A stretch of 64,000 bases of DNA from Rhyzopertha dominica (lineage: Eukaryota > Arthropoda > Insecta > Coleoptera > Bostrichidae): positions 6,696,001 through 6,760,000 of the forward strand of contig QCXZ01000001.1 of NCBI GenBank assembly GCA_025024175.1. Direction: 5' to 3'. The position numbers and the translations under genes were made by a program. The first letter of the stretch is position 1. Each line of letters opens with the position of its first letter. A model generated the notes under the pieces. That model did not search any database. It was not told where the DNA came from and saw nothing but the letters and a program-made list of their open reading frames with translations. Positions 23,301 to 37,100 of this stretch are shown here, piece after piece.

Positions 23301-23431
23301 CTTTCATCAGCCAAACTTACCTCACTGTCCAAATCCAGTTCATCATCATTCTGTATGTGCGCTCTGCTGTTCTTCAGCGAATCGAGGGTAATCAACGACG
23401 AATTCCAGTTACCACCACTTATGAAAGACAT
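9597..23431 (-). CDS. Four-repeat CNGK/TetraKCNG-like cyclic-nucleotide-gated K+ channel
   Basis: I traced 35 exons whose phases all match, giving 2,049 residues: 23321-23431, 23142-23270, 22931-23084, 22682-22804, 22510-22628, 22324-22457, 22089-22266, 21580-21744, 21282-21530, 21117-21230, 21010-21056, 20818-20956, 20492-20762, 20266-20438, 20027-20166, 19714-19971, 16991-17222, 16808-16939, 16475-16753, 16259-16419, 13124-13306, 12770-13066, 12565-12719, 12371-12502, 12174-12315, 11787-12113, 11568-11736, 11418-11506, 11118-11363, 10938-11070, 10703-10883, 10410-10651, 10178-10351, 9811-10026, 9597-9752. Four tandem units each have S1-S6, a K+-type filter and a CNBD, and the linkers splice in frame without stops or new promoters. 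Known CNGK channels of sea urchin and zebrafish have this layout and about this length, and are cGMP-gated and K+-selective in sperm. Membrane location and K+ selectivity are inferred. Weak points: the start codon, the donor at 9811 and the donor at 11418. Four separate genes is the alternative. Confidence 0.85.
11418..13306 (-). other. Channel repeat III (residues 1103-1600)
   Basis: Exon 21 continues the repeat II frame (WRFSR-SVLLRRTIIPDG) across a 2.95-kb intron made almost wholly of transposons. S1-S2 end YVLDIFGYID. S3 reads GDLLGLLPTG. S4 is weakly charged (NKLLQMYRLPDAF). The filter is CLNVGFGD (GFGD residues 1337-1340, bases 12426-12437). The C-linker has the CNG-like AIDHFEYLW. The CNBD cassette reads FGNIDDIASTRSMISITA, with Arg (residue 1526) one place from the expected position and Asn where Glu is usual. 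A 35-40 residue linker leads into repeat IV. Confidence 0.8.
13625..15851 (-). mobile_element. IS630/Tc1-mariner superfamily element, copy 1 (nested)
   Basis: The ends are inverted repeats reading TAGTAATGCAACTCTCTTAC inward, flanked by TA duplications at 13623-13624 and 15852-15853. The paralogous MITE at 33337-33338 has a single TA at exactly this point, so the insertion and its target duplication are seen directly. The transposase gene inside is on the minus strand and broken. Copy 2 is at 26173-28451. Confidence 0.85.
14381..15621 (-). pseudogene. Broken DDE transposase of the IS630-like element (copy 1)
   Basis: Minus-strand frames at 15427-15621, 15243-15437, 14842-15132, 14530-14799 and 14381-14569 match in order the frames of copy 2. 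They include a helix-turn-helix N-terminus (TSEMVGVPSTTVRDIIENKG), the block MDETWYETHDLIKK around the first catalytic Asp, and NPIELVCSTLKKG around the Glu. The expected second Asp region reads VIVIQN, where copy 2 has VIVMDN, so that residue is lost here. A central part present in copy 2 (about residues 60-120) is missing. An acidic tail (SSDSEFDSSDDD) closes the protein. Inactive. Confidence 0.75.
17586..19668. mobile_element. Foldback element enclosing a SWIM zinc-finger fragment
   Basis: Two long arms (about 17586-18570 and 18838-19668) are inverted copies of each other. Their tips share CCGGATATATATGG and ATCTGCCCCCGC. Within the left arm a block of roughly 220 bases is duplicated in tandem (about 17690-17900 and 17905-18115). 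The loop holds a SWIM-type coding fragment. The whole element sits in the channel intron between exons 16 and 17. Exact ends and target duplication were not resolved. Confidence 0.65.
18526..18921 (-). pseudogene. SWIM-type zinc-finger protein fragment
   Basis: A 131-residue minus-strand frame contains CCNCANGNRIVGCCSHIAAI, fitting the SWIM pattern C-x-C ... C-x-H. It is followed by IYFLSHARYLAKV. SWIM fingers occur in several transposase families (MULE-like and others) and in multicopy insect proteins of unknown function. Only the zinc-finger end is present. The frame begins inside the foldback loop and runs into the inverted arm, so it was probably captured or left over from an autonomous parent. 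I cannot name the family. Confidence 0.5.
20818..23431 (-). other. Channel repeat I (residues 1-554)
   Basis: S1 lies in exon 2 and S2 in exon 3. S3-S4 are in exon 4, where S4 ends FRLYRVIRYF. S5 is in exon 5. The filter GFGD (residues 257-260) is split by the intron 22267-22323, so the codons join only after splicing. S6 and the C-linker follow. The CNBD (about residues 385-485) has the cassette LLGESSLV with its Glu (residue 442). The position normally held by the phosphate-binding Arg is Ser/Pro (SFSPVQ, residue 451). After the CNBD a charged linker (residues 493-554) runs directly into repeat II. Confidence 0.8.
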
Positions 23432-23482
23432 GGATCAAACTTTATAGACAACCTGCAACTAGATTTCGCTACAGACACGTAC

Positions 23483-23682
23483 TTGTCCATAGATTTGACT
23501 TAAGCCACCTTCACAGATCACTTCTTTGCACAAGTCAACCAATAAAACATCTCCATTACTAAATGCCATCAAAATATTCCAACGCTATGGAGTTTGTAAT
23601 ATTTAATGCTCGAAAACCCACCTAATTTTTCCAGTTCTGTTGCTCCAAACACTTTCGACCTTATTATATCAAAAATGGACAT
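23483..23682 (-). other. Candidate upstream exons of the channel gene (join unresolved)
   Basis: An ATG at 23682 opens MSIFDIIRSKVFGATELEKL and meets a good GT donor at 23621. A second open block at 23483-23550 (VLLVDLCKEVICEGG) could follow. However, the next block, which starts MSFISGG at 23431, has an in-frame TGA six bases upstream (23435-23437), and I found no convincing splice that carries the frame into it. These blocks may be a 5' leader with an upstream ORF, an alternative N-terminus, or noise. Confidence 0.35.
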
Positions 23683-25870
<2,188 letters not shown>

Positions 25871-25955
25871 TAATTTCCGATTGATGGGTGTAACTGTGTT
25901 CTGTTTCTATATTTGTCACATTCTTAATTATTATGATTTGTAATGTAAGGATAGC

Positions 25956-25961
25956 AATAAA
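25956..25961 (+). terminator. Polyadenylation signal AATAAA of HP1
   Basis: AATAAA lies about 85 bases after the HP1 stop codon, followed by T/G-rich sequence, as expected for the 3' end of the transcript. Confidence 0.75.
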
Positions 25962-26172
25962 GTTTGAATGTCTCACGGTTGTTTTTGTTGCAATTTAACG
26001 GGGAATATTCATAGGTATTAAAAAATCTATTGAAGATGCTGATAAACTACTTATTTTTTTTTAGCTTTATTATCTCAAGAAAATTCTTTACTCCTTGAGA
26101 AGTCTTGCAAAGTTTACCAACAACCTTATAGAAATTTCCTTGATTTTTGTAATAAGAAGGGCAAAATATATA

Positions 26173-28451
26173 TAGTAATGTAGCTCTTACCGTTTTTACA
26201 ACCCTGCAATAAAATTTATCTGTCATCTCGAACAGCAGGCGGCCCCTCACAAGTTACCGCAAATAACCGGATTACCATAAATTTAGGTCCGATTTTTGGA
26301 AGATGGTTAAGCAGGGTCGGATTATTCACTACCGGTCAAACCAAAATTAGCATTCAGTCTTCGTATTTCTGTGTGCGAGACAAGAACTGCAAAAAATGTT
26401 CCGTCTTGTGAAAAAGCTGCTCCAAGTACCGCTCAGAATGAAGTTTCTGACGCTGAAATGGAAGTGCAAATTGAAGAAAACAAGAGGAATCGTCGTTACC
26501 TTACCCAAGATGCCAAAGAAATCATAAAAAATGTATACAATTTTTTGATAAAAAAAAGAGTGCAGTGCTCCGTTAAAAGTGACAAGTGAAATGGTTGGTG
26601 TCCCCTACACGACTGTGAGAGATATTATTGAAAATAAAGGCGATTCAAGAAAATCACGCAATTCGGAGAAATTTCTAAATATATCAAAAGAGCTTGGGAT
26701 AGAAATTAAAAAAGTGATTTGCCAAATGTATAAGGAAAATAAAGTTCCAACTACGGCAAGTCTGAAATTAAAACTTTTGGAATTAGGATATGACATAAGT
26801 TATTGCGGTTTCAGAAAATACTTGAGGACCATCGGTTTTAATTATAGTACATTAAACCAACGTTTGTCCATAATGGAATCAACCCAACTAAAAAGAATGA
26901 GATGGGATTATATAAACGAAATCATAAGGTACCGCCAAGAAAATCATAATATCGTATATTTGGATGAAACGTGGTACGGCACTCACGACTTGATAAAAAA
27001 AGGTCTGACAGATGGGACAAGTAACTGTGTTCTGCAAGCACCACCTTCGAGAGGAAAAAAGAATTATAATTCTTCATGCGAGAGGAAGTTTTGGATGGGT
27101 GGAAAATGGCTTATTACTGTCAGCGAAACAGATCCATAATTGTTCTGCTGACTACCATTGCGACATGGACTCTGCACTTTTTGAAACTTGGTTTCAGCAG
27201 CAGTTACTGCCAGGGCTACCACCATCTGTTATATCTGTTATAGTCATGGATAACGTGAGTTATCATTCAAAATTAATGAACAAGGCACCAACATCAGCTA
27301 CAAAAAAATAGAAATAATTGATTACATGAAAAAGAATAAAATTACAATTCTGGATGGAAAAGTTACCAAAAAAGATCTGTTGACAATAATACAAAATCTC
27401 AACATACCTAAACAATATCGAGTTGATGAACTAGCGAAAGGACATGGACATATATTTATGCGTTTGCCACCATATTATTGCATCTTCAACCCAATTGAAT
27501 TAGTGTGGAGTACGCTTAAAACAGGAATACGAACAAACAATACATGTGCGTTTAAGTTCGGGAGTTGTAAATTTAGAGCGTAGAGAGGTAAGTAGTATAA
27601 CGAAAGAACCGTGGAAAAGCTGTATTAAGCATGTTATTGAAATTGGAAATAGCTATGTATCCCCAAATTTTCAAGATTTTATAATACATGTTAATGATGA
27701 TGCTAGCAGTGATTCAGAATTTTACAGTAGTGATGATGATGATAATAATTAATATATTTAAGTTATGTCGGTGTAAACTTATTAGACTTTTTTGTAAAAA
27801 TATAATAGATGTATGGAATTATTTTTTTTGTATTTACAGCTTTAGATAAAAAATATATATTCTTATTATGTTGTTTTAAAATACTTGTCTTTTATTTACA
27901 TGTTTAGTTATGTTAACTGTTAACCGCATGTTTCCAATAGTTAAAAGATTGTAAAAATATTAAAATGTATTGTTTATAAATTTCGGCTAGAACAGCATTC
28001 TACATATTCACAGAATACAAATATTACAGGAATGTTAAAAATCAAAATAAAAATATTTAGGATGCGAGATTTTTCTTTGCATATTAAAAAATGCTCAGAT
28101 GTGCATGTTGTCTAGTTAGATTAAAAATTTCATTATAACTAGATATACTCTGCTTGTGCAAAATAATGTTGCTACTCATCTAAAACTACGTACAATTCAT
28201 TTTGAGACGTAAATAAAAATGATCGATGTAGAACCTCTTATTAACCGAATGATTAAAAACTACTTAGAATAATATACACTACACAAACAAAAAACGAGGT
28301 TTAAAACGACTTAAAGCCGGCACTGGAAATCGCAAAATCACAAAGCGAGGGTTTGATTTATGAGGGGTCGCGTGCCGTTCCAACTGTGCCTGTAAATGAA
28401 AGGTAAATAGTATTGCAGGGTTGTAAAAATGGTAAGAGAGTTGCATTACTA
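26173..28451 (+). mobile_element. IS630/Tc1-mariner superfamily element, copy 2
   Basis: The ends are inverted repeats (TAGTAATGTAGCTCTTACCG at the left, its counterpart at 28430-28451), flanked by TA at 26171-26172 and 28452-28453. It is the same family as the element at 13625-15851, in opposite orientation and slightly longer because it keeps the central transposase region. It lies just downstream of HP1. Confidence 0.85.
26371..27752 (+). pseudogene. Frameshifted DDE transposase of the IS630-like element (copy 2)
   Basis: Overlapping frames 26371-26589, 26579-27139, 27012-27311, 27326-27583 and 27546-27752 cover one transposase. It has an N-terminal helix-turn-helix (MVGVPYTTVRDIIENKGDS), then VYLDETWYGTHDLI (first Asp), SVIVMDNVSYHSKLMN (second Asp) and IFNPIELVWSTLKTG (Glu), then an acidic tail. 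This is the DDE_3-type layout of the IS630-Tc1-mariner superfamily. All three catalytic residues survive, but at least four frame changes break the gene, so it is not expected to make active protein. Confidence 0.8.
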
Positions 28452-31400
28452 TATAGAGGAGAGAATTGTCAAAGATGAAACTTTTCTCGTTACGGAGCAT
28501 GTACTCAATGTTAAAAGCTGCTTTAAATGTTAACAACAACATCAATGTCTTTAAATACATCATTCAAATGAATATACAACAAAAAATCAAGAATATTGCA
28601 ACTAATGATTGCTCGTCCACAAAGGTAAGAGTTATTACAACTGCATGACTTAGACAAAATATTTACGTACATATTATTATTTTAGGTGGCACTAATTTTT
28701 GGATTGGCAAGAGGTTATTAAAATATATGACCCTTAACTTTTAAAATAAATTTTTTCTCCATTCTGTCGTTTTGTTGAATGTTGAATTTTTTCATTCAAA
28801 AATTTATTTCTACTCAGTAATCTTTGCAAACGAACTTTTGTTACTAATGTGCTTTAACACTAAGCTTCAATTATCTTAATAAAGAACAAAAAAGATCAGT
28901 TTTTATTTTTAATTTGTGAAAGTTAAAAACATAAGTCAAGTGACATATCAAGAGAAACGAAATTTATTATTATTAGTGGCCTTTAAATTTGATAAGCTAT
29001 CTAAGAATGTAATAATATACAGGGTGTTCCATTTCAAATAACGAAAGTAGGTAGTGTTTTGAAATTAAATATTGATGATAAATTATTATGTGGGAAAGCC
29101 ATTTCAAAGCACACTGCAACTAGCTAGGCTTTTAATAAATGTTCAAAATAAAAGAATAACAGTATTTAGCCAATATCCTTCACATTTTATCAGCCTGGAC
29201 TTGACAGTATTAGTAAATATTACAAGTAACAATTTGTTTTAAACAACCTAATCAACAGCTGTTCATTATTAATATTTAATTTTATAATTAGAAAGCAATG
29301 ATTAGTTTTGCAGAAGTACCTATATGCTATGCTATGATACATATTATTCCCAAGTCTTTCAAGTCTAAATAGAGAAAGGTACTGAAGAAGTTTAGCAAAC
29401 ATTAATTATTTCTGAGAACACATACAATTTGTCTGTGTAGAATCGTCAAAAAAGATAATCTAATACATACTCCACCTGATGCACCTAAATATAAATACAC
29501 CGATGTTAAAAATAGCACGAATGTTGGCTATTTACTTGTTTACTTGTAGCTATGACGTCACGATTAGTTTTTGTTAAAGAACAGTTTACCGGCTAATATA
29601 TCGATTTTTCGCGCAAACATTTGATGCATTACATATACTAATAAACCTGGCAGTTTGATTATTACTCAAACGTTTGTCATCGTCGCCTATTTTTAGCATA
29701 GGACAAACAACCTGTTATTACATAAAACAGTGATTAATAACGCATTCTTTCGGCGGCGGATGAAAAAAAGATCACGGCGCCACATATGATCGCCCAGAAA
29801 ATTTTTAAAAGACTGGAAACGTAACATATCGCGAGAAAAGCTATTTTAAAAAAAAGGTACGCTTGAACCGTTTCCAAGTAAATATTGTTTATTGCACTAA
29901 AAATTGGCCGCGCATCGGTTATGAGATGAAATGGGTTTTTCACGATTATTTTTAGAGCGCCGTTAAGTTCGGATAGCATGTCGAACGTTTCGATAATTTG
30001 CAAAGCGCTTGAGATATCGAAGGAAATAAAAACCACGCAAACTTGACGAGAATATTTGGCATTAGTGTTTGAAAAGACAATCCATGAAGAAATAAAGTAA
30101 CCATTACAAGCAGTTCTGTTTGTATCGCTTCGTGTAAGCACACACCTATATCTCAGCTATGTAACAATTTGTCAAATTTGATTTTGAGTTTTTCAGTATC
30201 GGAAAACGCTCATTTCGATCTAATGCCGCAAAAACATACCAGTGAAACGAATTTTATTTGGCAGCTATTTCGAAAACAGTTGATGGATCGTGAGATCTTT
30301 ATACGTTAGTACATAGTTTTTTCTTTTACATCTATACCAAACTGCATCTTAACATAATTAAGTATACAAATGCAAGATCAATAACCCGCGCTCTATAATG
30401 ATCCAACGCCAAAAATTTTGGTTTTGACTTGGACCGTTTTTTTGCAACCCACTCACTTTACATAACCGGCCAAGCAGGTGCATGACACTGGGTGTTTTCG
30501 AAAACAAACATTTTTTCCGGGCGTCCAAGAGAGCGGATAGCTTCAGAATAACTCGCGGGACACCCCCTCCACACCCCCCCAAAGCGGCGCTCGCGAAAAT
30601 CGAACAAGAAGGACCATAACGTCTCTGAACTTTGGCGGGTGCGGAACAAACATTCAAAATGCGGAAAGGGTAAGTTTTTTCGTGCCATGATAACTGCGTA
30701 TAGTTTTGGAAAACTAGTTTTTTAAGTGCTCGAGCATTGTTTTTCGTTTTATCTTAACAATTTCACTTCTTACGAGAAAAACTTTGAACTCTAACAATGT
30801 AGCTTTAGACTCAGCAAGTTTACCGTATTTTTTTATCAAAAAATCGATAACCGAAGTCAAAATATTCGTTTTTTGCACAAACAAATTAGTACACTGAACG
30901 ACATACATGTTCCATAGATATATAAAGACGCCTTGCCAATATAAACATTTCAGACAAATCTGCTAGTATTCTCAAAATAGACACGACATATTTTCGCGAA
31001 TGGTAGATACCTACCCGTGTTGGTTCAACTAAATTAGAATCTGGGACAGATTTACAGTAACTAAGCACTCTCAATTAAATCTAAGCTTTTTAACAAGAGG
31101 TGATTAATTGAATAAACTTTGGCACAACAAACTGCTGGCTTGAATTGTATAGTAATACATTCATAATTGCTTTGGCAAATGACTTCATTATAAAGGACAG
31201 GAAAAAAAATGAGCCAACTTGAAATTCTCTTTTGCTGAAACAGACAAATGCTTATAGATTTTGAACGAATTTGATAATTCCTTACGTAACTAGAAATTAA
31301 ACTCAAAAATAGATATGAAATTAACCATAAAACCCGGCTGTGAGCAAACGTTAGCTATAAATAGATCGAACACGTAAAAATATTTTTATCTCCAGTGATT

Positions 31401-33128
31401 AATGGAACTCCACAGTATAAATACATCAATTAGAGCGAAGGACTTTTACATTTCTGGTGCAAGGTAAACGTGGTCTATTTTGTGGCTGCAGCTTCGAAGT
31501 GACCCAATTCAGGAAACAGTGAACTATATTAAATTTTAAAGCATCGGCTTTCGCGGTTGGTTATTTATTGTTAGCTGCATTTACAACAAATCGAATTGCC
31601 AACGAGGCAATTTCAAGAGAAAGCCAGTAACCTGCTGTAGGGAAATTCCCTAATGTGTAACTGAAAACGAGAACTTACTTTCAATATCTTTTGCTATATA
31701 GCATTAAGTCAATGAAGTTGTTAAAATAATCTACCTGTCAGGGTAGTTTTGTACTATTTTTTAGTTACCTGCATTTTGTACAGAACTGCAGTTTAAAAAG
31801 GCACCTCTGCGAGTTCTTAAAATCTCAAATATTATGCGTGTGCAAAGAAAGTTGTTTTCGAAAAGTCGAAACAGTCCAGAAATACAAGTTGGTACAGTTC
31901 CAATTCATCTTTGAATTCTCAGCAGATTACAAACAATTTTAGACTCTGTATAAGTTGTGTTTAAATTAAAATACACCGCAAATTATGGCGGTCCGTAGAA
32001 ATAAACAAGTCATTAAAAAGTGTTTCAAATGGAAGAACCTGTTGGTTTTGTAATAAAATTTAATAACGTCTGGGGTATTTTGTTTCAGATCAATTGGCGT
32101 GCCCCCACCGTCAGAAACATCAAACTTGATGATGACGTACTTAATTCTGATAGTACTTTTATTAGCGCTTTGGTTGTTATATTCAGGCATAATTGGATGA
32201 ATGACTAGTAAAAGAAAGGTAAGAACTGTAAAATAAAGTTAACAGGGTCAATGGCAATCGAGAAATATTTGCAGGTTTGTGTGGATATTTTCCCAACACC
32301 ATCGGATTATGTTTACGTTTGCTGTAAACCAATCCACTGTATATTTGTATTTTTATAAAGATGAAGACATAGTGTAATTCGTTGTTAAGTGTTGTGGCAA
32401 TACTGTTTTTTTGTTTTCTGTCGTTCACTGGTCTTTCTAATAAAGAACAATGTTTTTCCTTTGGTCTTTTATTCTTATTAAAATTGGTTGGTTACCTTGT
32501 CAGAAATAAACATTTAAAACTGACAGAAGATATTACCACCACTTGTACCTTTACGCATTTGGATCAAGTTTTCTACATATTAACAACTTCTGTGCAAGGC
32601 AATAAGTATGAAGTATTGAAAATAACAATCCATTGATTCTGACTGCTTTATAACCGAATAAGTGTCTTCCAAATGACTGGGCGTCATGCAGCTCAGATTT
32701 AAATCCGATTTTTTTTAAATAATAAAAAAGCATGTCCATGTCTGACAGTCAACAGGTGTCAAAAGGGTTTGGTAGCCCAAGAATCAAAACAAACACAACA
32801 CATTTGCAGCGTAATATGTTCTTGTATTGTGCTGTGTTCTAGAGTTTGGTACAATTTTTTGCTGACTTTGTTATAAATTTGCTATGTATACAATGAACAA
32901 AAGTAAAAGTGTATATTTTAATTCCTTGGAGGGGAAAATTAAAGAGATATATCTGACCAAAATCACATATTAAAACCCGTATTTATTAGATATTAAAGTA
33001 TTATCCACGAATTTGGATGATTTTCCTCTGGTGCACTACTTGGACATTATAAATTATTTAAAATCTGCACAAAGACGTTGCCCTGCTGAAGAATTAAGGG
33101 CTATGAAGTCGTCAATGCTTTCACATTT
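28452..33128. other. Long gene-poor AT-rich stretch
   Basis: I could not support a gene here. At 29734-30141 (minus) a 135-residue hydrophobic frame with possible membrane segments (SSLLKIFWAIICGAVIFF) could be a decayed chemoreceptor exon, but no family motif is visible. A mariner-like end sequence (ACAGGGTGTTCCATT) occurs alone at 29021. A GC-richer block at 30500-30620 holds no clear exon. Confidence 0.35.
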
Positions 33129-33630
33129 TACACTGTAAAAACGCTGCAAATTGAATCAATACTTCCACATCAAATATATTCGGAGATATTTAGGAAAAAC
33201 CGTTTTCTTTAAGTGACGCATTTGTTAATATCTTTAAACAATTTGCTGCACTGAAAATTTATAAGGACAAGTAATACTAGCAGTTATACTACATACTAAA
33301 ACGAAAAAAAAAATAAATAAAAATTTGCAAAAAGGGTAGTTACCCCCCACTTTGGCCCCCTTTCTGATACCCTACTTACCCCAAAAACAATAGGTCGCTT
33401 CAGGTAGTTGAGATCTATACCTTTGTCAAATTTCAAGTTCATAAATTAAGTCTTTCGAGTTATTGTATCCACAAACAAAACCAGACACACACACCGACAG
33501 ACAAGAAATTTTTTTGCTCAATTTTTTTTTTTACGTTTTCGACCATTTTAAAGCGAATGAGTAAATAAAAATTTTTGAAAATTTTTTTCTGTATACAATA
33601 CTTCCCATTTGTTGGATGTGGAAGTAAAAT
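33129..33630. mobile_element. MITE-like element, copy without insertion
   Basis: An inverted copy of the element that surrounds the nested transposon in the channel intron. It carries ACTTCCACATC near 33165 and GGATGTGGAAGT near 33615, and matches the other copy on both sides of the single TA at 33337-33338. It is non-coding and preserves the empty target site. Confidence 0.65.
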
Positions 33631-34078
33631 GACGCAAATATTGTGAACCAGTAAGGCAACTATAATTTTAAACTACATTACAAAGCATATTGCAAGAATT
33701 TATGACAATGCAGTCTACAATATAATATAAAAGTTTTTGTAGTAAGCAATTAATGTAAATAAATAAGTGTTAAAATGGGGGGTGAGTTACTACCACAAAT
33801 GGATGAAGGCACAAAAATGGAAAAGACACCAAACTATGGTTTTTGTAAAAAGCAGTAGAGGTACTGTTTCGTGGGAAATGGCTCCTAGGATAGCATTAAA
33901 AAAATATGTTTAATACCGCCATTCAAATCCTATTTAAATATCTCGAAAATAGCTGAACATTATTACTTACCACACAAAAAAAATCTTTAAGGTACCAGTT
34001 CACTATTCTATCGAATATATAACAAGTCTGTTAAGCGGAAAAAAATGCAGCATTATTTAAATAAACCACATTGAATCT

Positions 34079-34084
34079 TTTATT
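34079..34084 (-). terminator. Polyadenylation signal AATAAA of COPB2
   Basis: A minus-strand AATAAA lies about 70 bases past the COPB2 stop codon, in the right place for the transcript end. Confidence 0.7.
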
Positions 34085-34153
34085 TTTGTAACAAATATAC
34101 ATTCTTCACAGTACAAATTAAGAAAAAGGAATGACAAACGCTATTAATACTTA

Positions 34154-37100
34154 TTAATCAGTGAGTAGGTCGTCATCTATATTTATATCCTGTAAAAGAA
34201 AAATATTTTATTTCAAAACGTCCAATATTGTATAAGTTTGCTTACCGTGGTGTCTATGTTATCATCGATATTCACACCATCCAAATCAAGGTCCAAGTCG
34301 TCATCATCATCATTCAAAACTTGCCTTGTGCTTTCCACCATTTCTTTAAAGGCTTCTACAGATTGTGACGGGCTAAAAAAAATTTATTTAAATTTTCACT
34401 TTAAAAACATTACGCGTTACTTACCCAACAAGTGGTTCCTGATCGAAACTCCCTTTTCCAAGTGTATTCTTCGCCTCGTCGATCAAGTTCCTCTCGTGAT
34501 TTGGAACAACCTTCAAGGCATCTTTGGCCGGCTTTAGCACTCTCATCTCGTTCTCCAAGAGTTTCTGCGCTACCAAAGCGTCTCCCAGACCGGGAAATAG
34601 GTTTTCGTAGTCTTTAGGGTCGGCCAGGCTTTGCCCGGCCTTTTCGTTGACCGCCGATAGTTGTTCCCTCCAAAGCCCCACAACGCGTGATATCTGATCA
34701 GGGAGGTAGGAACGAGCAAAGAAAGCGGCTTCAGGTAGACGATTAGTCGAAATTAATATATCCAGGCATTTATAGAGGTCGCCGAGGAGGAAGAACGACA
34801 GAAAAGAGATGTTGTTTTTGCCTTCTGTGATGGTATCTTCGCCCAACTTCTTCACCAACTCGGCATCTCCGGAGCTGGTAGCTAATAGTAATAACCCACC
34901 AAAATCTTGTGCCTTCTGCATGCACTCTTTCGCCAACGGTAGATTGTTGGTGGCGGCCGCTGCTTCTGCCAGCTGATTCCACTTGTGAGGATTGCTGGCT
35001 TCGACGGCCAACGCTTTGGCTACGTTCAAATCTCCCAGGGCCAATGCCAACTCGAATCTATGCTCCGGGTCGGTGCTGACGGCCAACGCCTGCTGCTTAA
35101 ACCCTTGCTTCTCCAAGAAATGAGCGACCCTCGTGCGGTGCTCCTTGGGGATTGATGGTAAGACACGATCTGCCGTGGAGAAGTCACGACGCATGACGGC
35201 CGTTTGGTACTCGAGTACCGAGAGCAGTAGCTGGTAGCTGACGACACCCAGTTCTTTATCTGCCAGGTATAAGCGGTCGTCTCTTGGTACGTAACCAAGC
35301 AGGTAGAGGGGACGATCCAGATGTNCGATTGTTACTAACTCGCCTCCGACATAGTAATTTATGCGATTCACTGAATTCGTGTATATGAAACAGTCGCCAA
35401 CCCAAAGACCGGTACGTACCGATTCATTTACTTCCCCTGCAATATAATTTTAATGTCATCAGAGGTTTTTCTCGATGAAATAATGGGAAATATTTAAAAA
35501 ACAGGTACAGGGAACAATATTAATTTCTTCAACTACCATATTTTTCATGTTATCCTAATAACACTACTTGGGAAAAAAACATACATTATAGCCACAGCTA
35601 TAGTATTACTGGTGGACACAAAAAAATCACTCTGCTATCTAGTAGGATATATCAAAATTTAAATTAACATTCAGGTGTCTTCTTAAATATATACTTTAAG
35701 CTTCTGTTTACTATTTTTTGGTTCAAATTCATAAATTCCAGAGCATTTAGCATAGATTCTATATTTGCTACACTTTAGTACCATATCAAATTTGTTTCTG
35801 ATTAGGCACATAAAATTGGCCATTTAAAGTATATTTGCTACTTATCCACATAAATTTTTCCAAAGCTCTTTATCGTTTGTTATCACACAATCAATTTGTG
35901 TGCTGCTGTTGTCTGCAACCCTGGTACAATCAGTAACAATTTAATATTAACCATTTAGCCTGAATATTGTTTGAACTTATTAGAATAGTAGCTGTTTCTC
36001 TTTAGATCTATAATAAAATCACCAACCATAATTATTTCTCCTTCAGTTACTATTAAATCATTAACTATTTAGTTCCAAATCTTGTAAGAACGGTGGCATT
36101 CTTAAATTTGGTGGATGATATGTTGTAATTCTCCTTATTAAGAGCCGTTTGCACTATACTTATTTAAGTATTGAAATAAGTTCTTAAAATTATTATACGG
36201 AAACTGGATGCACTCACCAGTTTTACCGTTTATAAACAAAACGTTCATAGAACCTACTTTTCGAACCTACGCAATAAGCAGGGTTGTGAGGTTAGGTAGC
36301 TTTTGTACTGATATCGGCGAAATAAACTTTTGAATAGGGACTATCTGTTATTTTGGGCCAACTACCTACTACCAGCTAATTAATACATCAACATGAAATG
36401 CAGTTTTAGACCTCTTACAATATGTATATTGGTGTGAGTAAACTTTTGACAACCCCGGGAACATGATGTGTTGTCATGCTTTTGTAAATGAAACGGAAGG
36501 AATGCTTTCACGGAATTGTGTACCTTGTTTCCCTATTTTGTTATGGACAAGTTCAAACAATTTTGCAACTGAAGCATTGCTCATTTGTAGAAAATTTTTA
36601 CATGCTGCTGGATCTTCTATTAGCAGCTCTTCTTTCAGCACATTTAAGAAGCCATGAACATTCATTCATTCTCCTTGCAATATCATTGTTAGTATCAACG
36701 CTGATGCATTTAATAATTTTTTCAGTCAACAGGCATTTTTTTTTACTTTTAACTACAAATTGTGGTAATTAAGGGTGACCACAAACACAAACAACAGTAA
36801 AAGTAATTGTTTATGAGTGGGTTACATCTAAGGTCTACCTTTCTCAAGCAGTAGAATAGACCTTATGTTGCATTTGCTATTGTATAAAGACGGAATTTAA
36901 TAGATTACGGTTAGATTAGCTTTAGGTTGAGAAAATCATGATTAGAACTACAAAAGGACGCACGCGGACGTATTGAAATACTTACTGAAAAGAATTTGTA
37001 ATTGCAAATTGAGAACAAAACCCTACGCTTATTTCTTGTATTGAAACGGCACGCACATCTAATTTTCAGTATAATGATTTTAAGAACATATTTCAATACT

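Noticed and set aside
9597..23431. Four separate tandem HCN/CNG-like genes
   Set aside because: All three boundaries have matching splice phases and open linkers, the total length fits CNGK, and a polyA signal was found only after repeat IV.
29734..30141. Chemoreceptor-like membrane protein
   Set aside because: It is hydrophobic but without a gustatory or odorant receptor signature, splice partners or conserved ending, so not annotated as a gene.
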